The translations under genes were made by a program, and so were the position numbers. DNA of 64,000 bases, taken from Erythrocercus mccallii (Eukaryota > Chordata > Aves > Passeriformes > Dicruridae). Positions 58,801-64,000 of this stretch are shown piece after piece. Each line of letters opens with the position of its first letter. The stretch's first letter is position 1. The DNA lies in contig VZRG01000301.1 in assembly GCA_013397435.1 (NCBI GenBank), positions 310,001 through 374,000 on the forward strand, written 5' to 3'. The notes below the pieces were generated by a model. The model was not told the DNA's origin. It saw only the letters and a program-made list of their open reading frames with translations, and did no database searches.

Positions 58801-61800
58801 TTCCTTAGGGACAGTTTGAAGGACGCTGAGTTACCCTACTGAAATGTAAGTTTACCAAATGTGTATGCAGAGATGCCTTCCTTATGGGCACTGTAATAGT
58901 ATCTCCTTTTTTTTTATTTTTTATTTTTTAATTAGGACTTGGGCCTCAAGTGTTTTGTTCTCCCTTTTCTATAGTACCAGGAGAAAGTGACTATGCTCTC
59001 TCTGATTGCTGACGGATTTTCCTGTAATGGGGGGCTTTGATAACAAAAGAGACCTTCCACACCATTTCCAAAGATCTGCCTAATGAGGTATGGCAGGTGG
59101 CAAAGATATTTCTTCAAGTTGCAGTGACCCTTAGCTGGATCACTGGCAGTTTAGTTGCTGTTGGCAACTCCTACTTTGCTTTCTGTCTTGTCTGTGGGTC
59201 TATGAATAACTGTCTCAGCAGCAGAGCTGTGCAGTGCAAAGGCCATGGCTTTATCCCAGTATATGGTTTAAGATACAGTAGGATCTAGCACACTTCAGCA
59301 TACAGCTGAAGAATTGTTAAATCACAAAAAAATCTCCCTCAGCCGTGTCCCAGAAAATTTCAGGATGAAAAACATTCAAATCACTTTTTTCAATTTTTTT
59401 CAAGTTGACAAATATGTGGATGCATTCAGAAAATGCATCTTTGCTTCACTCTATATAGCACAGTTATGTATGCTGTGCCGCACACCTTTTTAAAGAGGTT
59501 TTCTGAGAGTAAAAACCTTTTGCAATGATATCTGCATTTTTCTCAGAAAACAAGCCACTCTACAGATGCAAATTAAACAGCAGATTTCCAAACATGTGAG
59601 GAGGAGCTAGGTGCATCAAGCAGCTAATTATTCTGGGAAGTCTCTTCCAGTAGCATCAGCACCAGAGAATTGAAAATAGTTTCTGTATGGAACAGAGCTT
59701 AGAGTACAGCAATAAAAATAGGTCCAAATCCCAGGATGACCTTATGCAGAAGTAACTCTTGTGACTCTCTTTTCAGGAACTCTGAATGCTCCAAGGGCCT
59801 GAGACTGATCCCCTTTTGGCAGCAAGGCCAGCGGAAGCAGCCAAGGGAATTTCAGTGTAGAGATGCACACAATATGCTTTAGCTCCACTAAGTACTGAAA
59901 CACATGAGGGTTAACCTTTCTCTCAGAACAGAGACTGAACTGTGGGCAGGGAGTTCCACCGGGGTCAGAAATCCTCTACCAACATCTGCTCTGCAAATGC
60001 TCCAGCAGCCTCACATGTGTGTCCCCATATGGCTGAGCAGGGTTGAGCCGATGGAACCACACTGCCAGGGATTCACTCACCATAAACTCCTGCCCACCTC
60101 ACCTCCCCCCTTTTCTCTCTGGAAATACCTTTCCACCTGGCTGAACCCTTAAGGACTTGAGGTCTCAGTTCAAGAGCAATGCAAAAAGTTTGCATGCTGT
60201 TCCCTGCCCCACACAGTACAATGATACCATTCTCTTTTTCCATGGGATGCTTTTGACACCAAAAAAGCAACACATGCTATGCTCTTAACAGAGAGCTACA
60301 ATGCATCATCATATAAAATCAGTGAAGTATTTTACAGTAGCTCTCATATCTTCCTCTTCATAATCTGATTTTTATTTCTTCATGGATTGACTCCTGTCAG
60401 AGGTGTTTGGCTTTTTTAAAACAGATTGGTTTACAGTGAAACCCCATGACTGTGACTATAGAACTGGGTAACTGTATCTATATTCTTAAAAATCAGTTTT
60501 CCCTTTTCACTGCTGTAGGACTTTAAAAGTCTCAACAACAGTTAAGGGACCCATTGCAATAATATCTAAAAACCTGGGAGGTTTCAAAGCCCAGCAGTTT
60601 TTATCTATTTGTTTTTTATTTTATTTTTAGTTAAATACAGTGTAGGCCAAAGTGGGCTAGATAGAAAGCCCTGCAATGCAAACTGATTACTCATGGGATC
60701 AGACAAATCAAAACACTCACAATGCAAATTATTCTCCTGTTTGTATGTTTCACTGTTTTGTTCTGGGACATAGTTCTGTGGCCCCTTGAAGCATTTAAGT
60801 GTAGGAGGCAGAGTGGGTATTGCTGTACTATAGATACTTCCCAGTTCTCTCCTGCAAGCCTTTTAAGACTCAGCTGAACCACTAAGACACTGATCTGAAA
60901 GATCTAAATGTGATTGGACACATTCAATCCTCCTGAATCACCATTGATTTCAGGGGAGTTCAATCAAGGGTGAGTTTGACCCAGTCTGCCTTTTTCTTCT
61001 TGTCTTTCATTTTGTTATACAGAAAACAGCTTTATTTCACCCACCTCATTTTCCAGCATGATTTCATGTTTCCTCTCTCATTTCTTCCTAAGGTTTAAAA
61101 TTTTCTCTTTAAAATAAGGTAAAGGAAATTAACATGAAATGAACATTTTTAAAACGAGAATTTGAATGCACATTGTTACAAGCAAAAATATTTGCATTTT
61201 TAGCTAAAAATTAATATATTTCACAATGTTTGAATCTCAGTCTGGCATTTCTCTTTATTTATAAATTTAATTTTACTCTTAAGTATCATTCTCAGTTTGT
61301 ATCCTCAATAAAACTAATTTCACAGGAAAATCACAGAAAACATCAGATGATATGTAATGAATATTTCTTTAGGACAAACAGATTTCTTAAGAGGAATTAT
61401 ATGACTTCTTTGTTGTCCTCTCCCTGGTTGATCACCCCAAGGGTGATGAGGACAAAACAATCCTAACTTCTCTGTTCAGACTGTTCACAGTGGTATGAAT
61501 AGGAGCAATTTATGAACTATTCATGGTGAACTAAAAACTTTCATAAAATCCACCACAATACAACTTGATTCTAGTGCACCAAGAAACATGCTAGAATTTT
61601 AATTGGAATTAACTTTTAAGTGGGTTAATTTTATTGCATTAAATCTTAGTGTGGACATTCTTGTTTAGAATTTAATTTAAGCTAAATTGAATCAAGGCCA
61701 CTGTAACTTCAATTAAGAGTGTCCATAAAAGGATGTAATGTAGTTTAGTTAGTCCGTTTTCAAAGTTAATTTGGATTCATTTTCTCAAGACCCCATATAT

Positions 61801-64000
61801 ACATTAGTAACTTTTATTCTGTATTGACTTGGGCTTGATTCAATCCAATTACATAAAGGTAAAAAGGTTTTCTACCTCATCACTGATCCCCCTGGGTTAC
61901 TGAAGTTCCATTTTGCTTCACTAATTCAGTTGATAAAATACATTTTCTCTGTTGTTTTGTTGTTTGTTTCGTCTCATATCTCATTCTGGACAGTTATTTA
62001 TGTAGGGGAAAACAGGCAACTGAACAACAGAAATTTTACAATAACCTAATAATAAAATTCTCTTAATTACAGAAGTCTGTCACAGCACCTCGTGTGCCAA
62101 CCATGATATAAGAGGAAGTCATACAAGCACTTTTAAGATTTCCCTCTCTTATAGCAGAAATATCTCGGTGAGCAATAATTAAACTGCACTATTTCTATAA
62201 CTACACTTTCTTATTCTTTTTCATTTATTATCAAACTAAAATCACATATCCATGTTGGGAAGACATCTGAGAACCACAACGAAATTAACATAAAAACAAC
62301 CCTTAATAAAAAATTATGTGCTGTTCTAAAGCATTGGTCCAAAACAGTGCAGATTTTAGTCCTGTCAGTCTGAGGTAATTTTTAAAATACTATATTTTAC
62401 AAAATATTTTTTGGGTTTTAGCAGTGATTTAACAACATCTATTTAAACATAGTACAGTGATACTTTATTTCAAACAAACTAGTTTTGGTCTGGTAGAATA
62501 TTATCAATTTTTATACATGGAAACATTAAACTGTAAATTAACATCCTTTTAAAAAATGTACTAGAATATTTCAAATTGGTAGGTAAAATCTGCACTCTAA
62601 ATATATGTAATATTAAAGTTTTTGTCTTTTCAAAAATGGAAAGGCAAAAATGTGCAACGCTCATGGAATCCAAGGTATTAGCCCTGATTACTTCCAGAAT
62701 TTTCTTGCTACTCACAAATGATAAAAACAGATGTGGGAAATGTCAGGTCAGAACAACCAAAGAATGCATATATGAATGTAGTCAGTATAATGAAGAGAAA
62801 CAAACAAACAAACAAAAACCAATTAGAGTATATACCTGCCCTTAAGAAAGTTTCATCCTAACCTTAGAAAATTAGAATCTAGTTTTTGAAGTCCAAAACA
62901 TAATTTCCTAAATTACAATATTTGCACTTGTCTCATGAATGTGCTAATGCTGAATATTCCTGTCACCCATACACATCGTCCTCTGAGCCTTGCTAAGCTC
63001 TTGACCTCAGCAGATAACATAGACAAGAAGACAAAAATATTTTAGTTTGATGAACAATTTTCTATACTTCTCTATAGTTTGACAACAGAGATACTCTGGT
63101 AAAATACAAAGTAATTTTAAAAGCTTTGAAGATTACTTTACTATTAGCAAATCAGAGAATTGTCCATTTCAGTGGCATGAAAAGATCAAGTTTATACCAT
63201 AACAGCTGCAGTTTTTCCAAATGCACTTTGTATTAGGTAAAACAGAGGAGACTGAGGAATGAAAGGAAATTATATTAAAGCAGTATATGAAAAACCTGCA
63301 TCAATATTTTTTTGGAGTATGATTTAAAATAGGTATCTGCCTAAATACTTCTATGCCATGATGATGTGTCAAGAACAGTGTTTTCCTGTTTTCTTTTTTT
63401 AAGTGCTGAATTATTTCATGCTGAGTTGGAGAAATGTTTGGTAGGTATTTCATAACCTTGATAACAATAGGCTATATTTTTAGCATGTATCATTTCAAAA
63501 TACCTTCTGGGAAAAACATACCCAGCTAACAACACACTAAAGCACCAGAGTCCATTTTGCATCATTGCATTTGTAGTGGCTAACTGAATCCAAATTACTT
63601 CCTCATTCTGTTAATAAACAAAGCAACAAAGAGAAAAAGAGACATGAGTTAAAAAGTTAAGGTTTCAAATAGCCTCGAGTCTGGCAAATGATGGTTAAAC
63701 TTCTTGTCCTTGTAACTATGGAAACCCCTTAAGGTAAGAGTGGAACACAGGCACTTTGTGGTCTGCAATTTACAAGCTGTTTATTTAATTATGAAGGAAT
63801 ATGAAACTGTTAGGGGCAACGCAATTATCCTACTGTGATAGTGTTTTGAGAGAAAAAATAGGTACAGAGAAATATAAGAAGTTAATTTTTTGGAAAATTA
63901 CTTGTTTTAGGACTTCTATGAAACTGCAGCACATTGTTTTTTACTGAAATCTGTGATTTTTTTCTTTTCCCCAAAGAGAGTGAGGAGCCAGAATTAGTAA

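Larger units (their letters stand above)
54216..64000 (-). other. LRRC4C: LRRC4C 5'-UTR intron (runs beyond the window)
   Basis: This 9.8 kb lies upstream of the acceptor at 54182, so it is transcribed intron. It contains the A-rich tract, the MIR-like core and otherwise unidentified AT-rich DNA. No upstream exon could be assigned. The longest frame (141 codons, 58366-58791, minus) shows no family motif. Confidence 0.7.

Noticed and set aside
1..64000. CRISPR arrays, operons, riboswitches, tRNA or rRNA genes
   Set aside because: The window is vertebrate DNA. I saw no regularly spaced repeats, tRNA A/B box pairs in a foldable context or rRNA similarity.

Overview
The window looks like avian nuclear DNA, most likely from a songbird, in and beside a large gene desert. 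Four retrotransposon pieces are chicken-repeat-1 (CR1) LINEs, three of them still carrying the bird-type 3' end that degenerates into repeats of an ATTCTATG-like octamer. There are several solo long terminal repeats (LTRs) of endogenous retroviruses. The one real gene is a vertebrate neuronal gene. Base composition is AT-rich with few CpGs, and there are two assembly gaps (10931-11557 and 28395-28524). I see no bacterial, phage or plasmid features.

The only convincing protein-coding gene is LRRC4C (netrin-G ligand 1, NGL-1) on the minus strand. Its complete 638-codon reading frame lies in one exon (52223-54139), with a splice acceptor 42 nt before the ATG (exon edge at 54181). Everything to the right (54182-64000) is therefore 5'-UTR intron of LRRC4C. 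Everything to the left of its 3' UTR, roughly 1-51500, is intergenic.

Mobile elements dominate what can be identified elsewhere. Young-looking CR1 pieces lie at about 1024-1500, 21190-23036, 30325-30503 and 42745-42833. The 21-23 kb copy keeps recognisable endonuclease and reverse-transcriptase segments but has lost the middle of its RT. Much older CR1-like LINE remains are at about 20230-20770 (minus) and 26610-27315 (plus), and a MIR-like SINE core is at about 55745-55835. Three LTRs share one family: A 10300-11658 (+, interrupted by the N gap), B 13402-14097 (-) and C 30509-31263 (+). B and C are solo LTRs with perfect 5-bp target-site duplications (CCTGG and ATAAC). A different LTR (D, 29306-29764, -) has a 6-bp duplication GGAAAT. 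A composite LTR-derived block lies at 15477-16309.

The rest is unannotatable AT-rich DNA with a few local oddities: a perfect 2 x 44-bp tandem duplication (42242-42329), a 14-bp-stem perfect hairpin (30161-30196), a GC-richer patch (about 40980-41360), and simple repeats. I found no novel multi-gene system. The most notable observations are the inverted LTR pair A/B with its suspicious gap, the LTR nested at the tail of a CR1, and a one-codon loss in the last leucine-rich repeat of LRRC4C.
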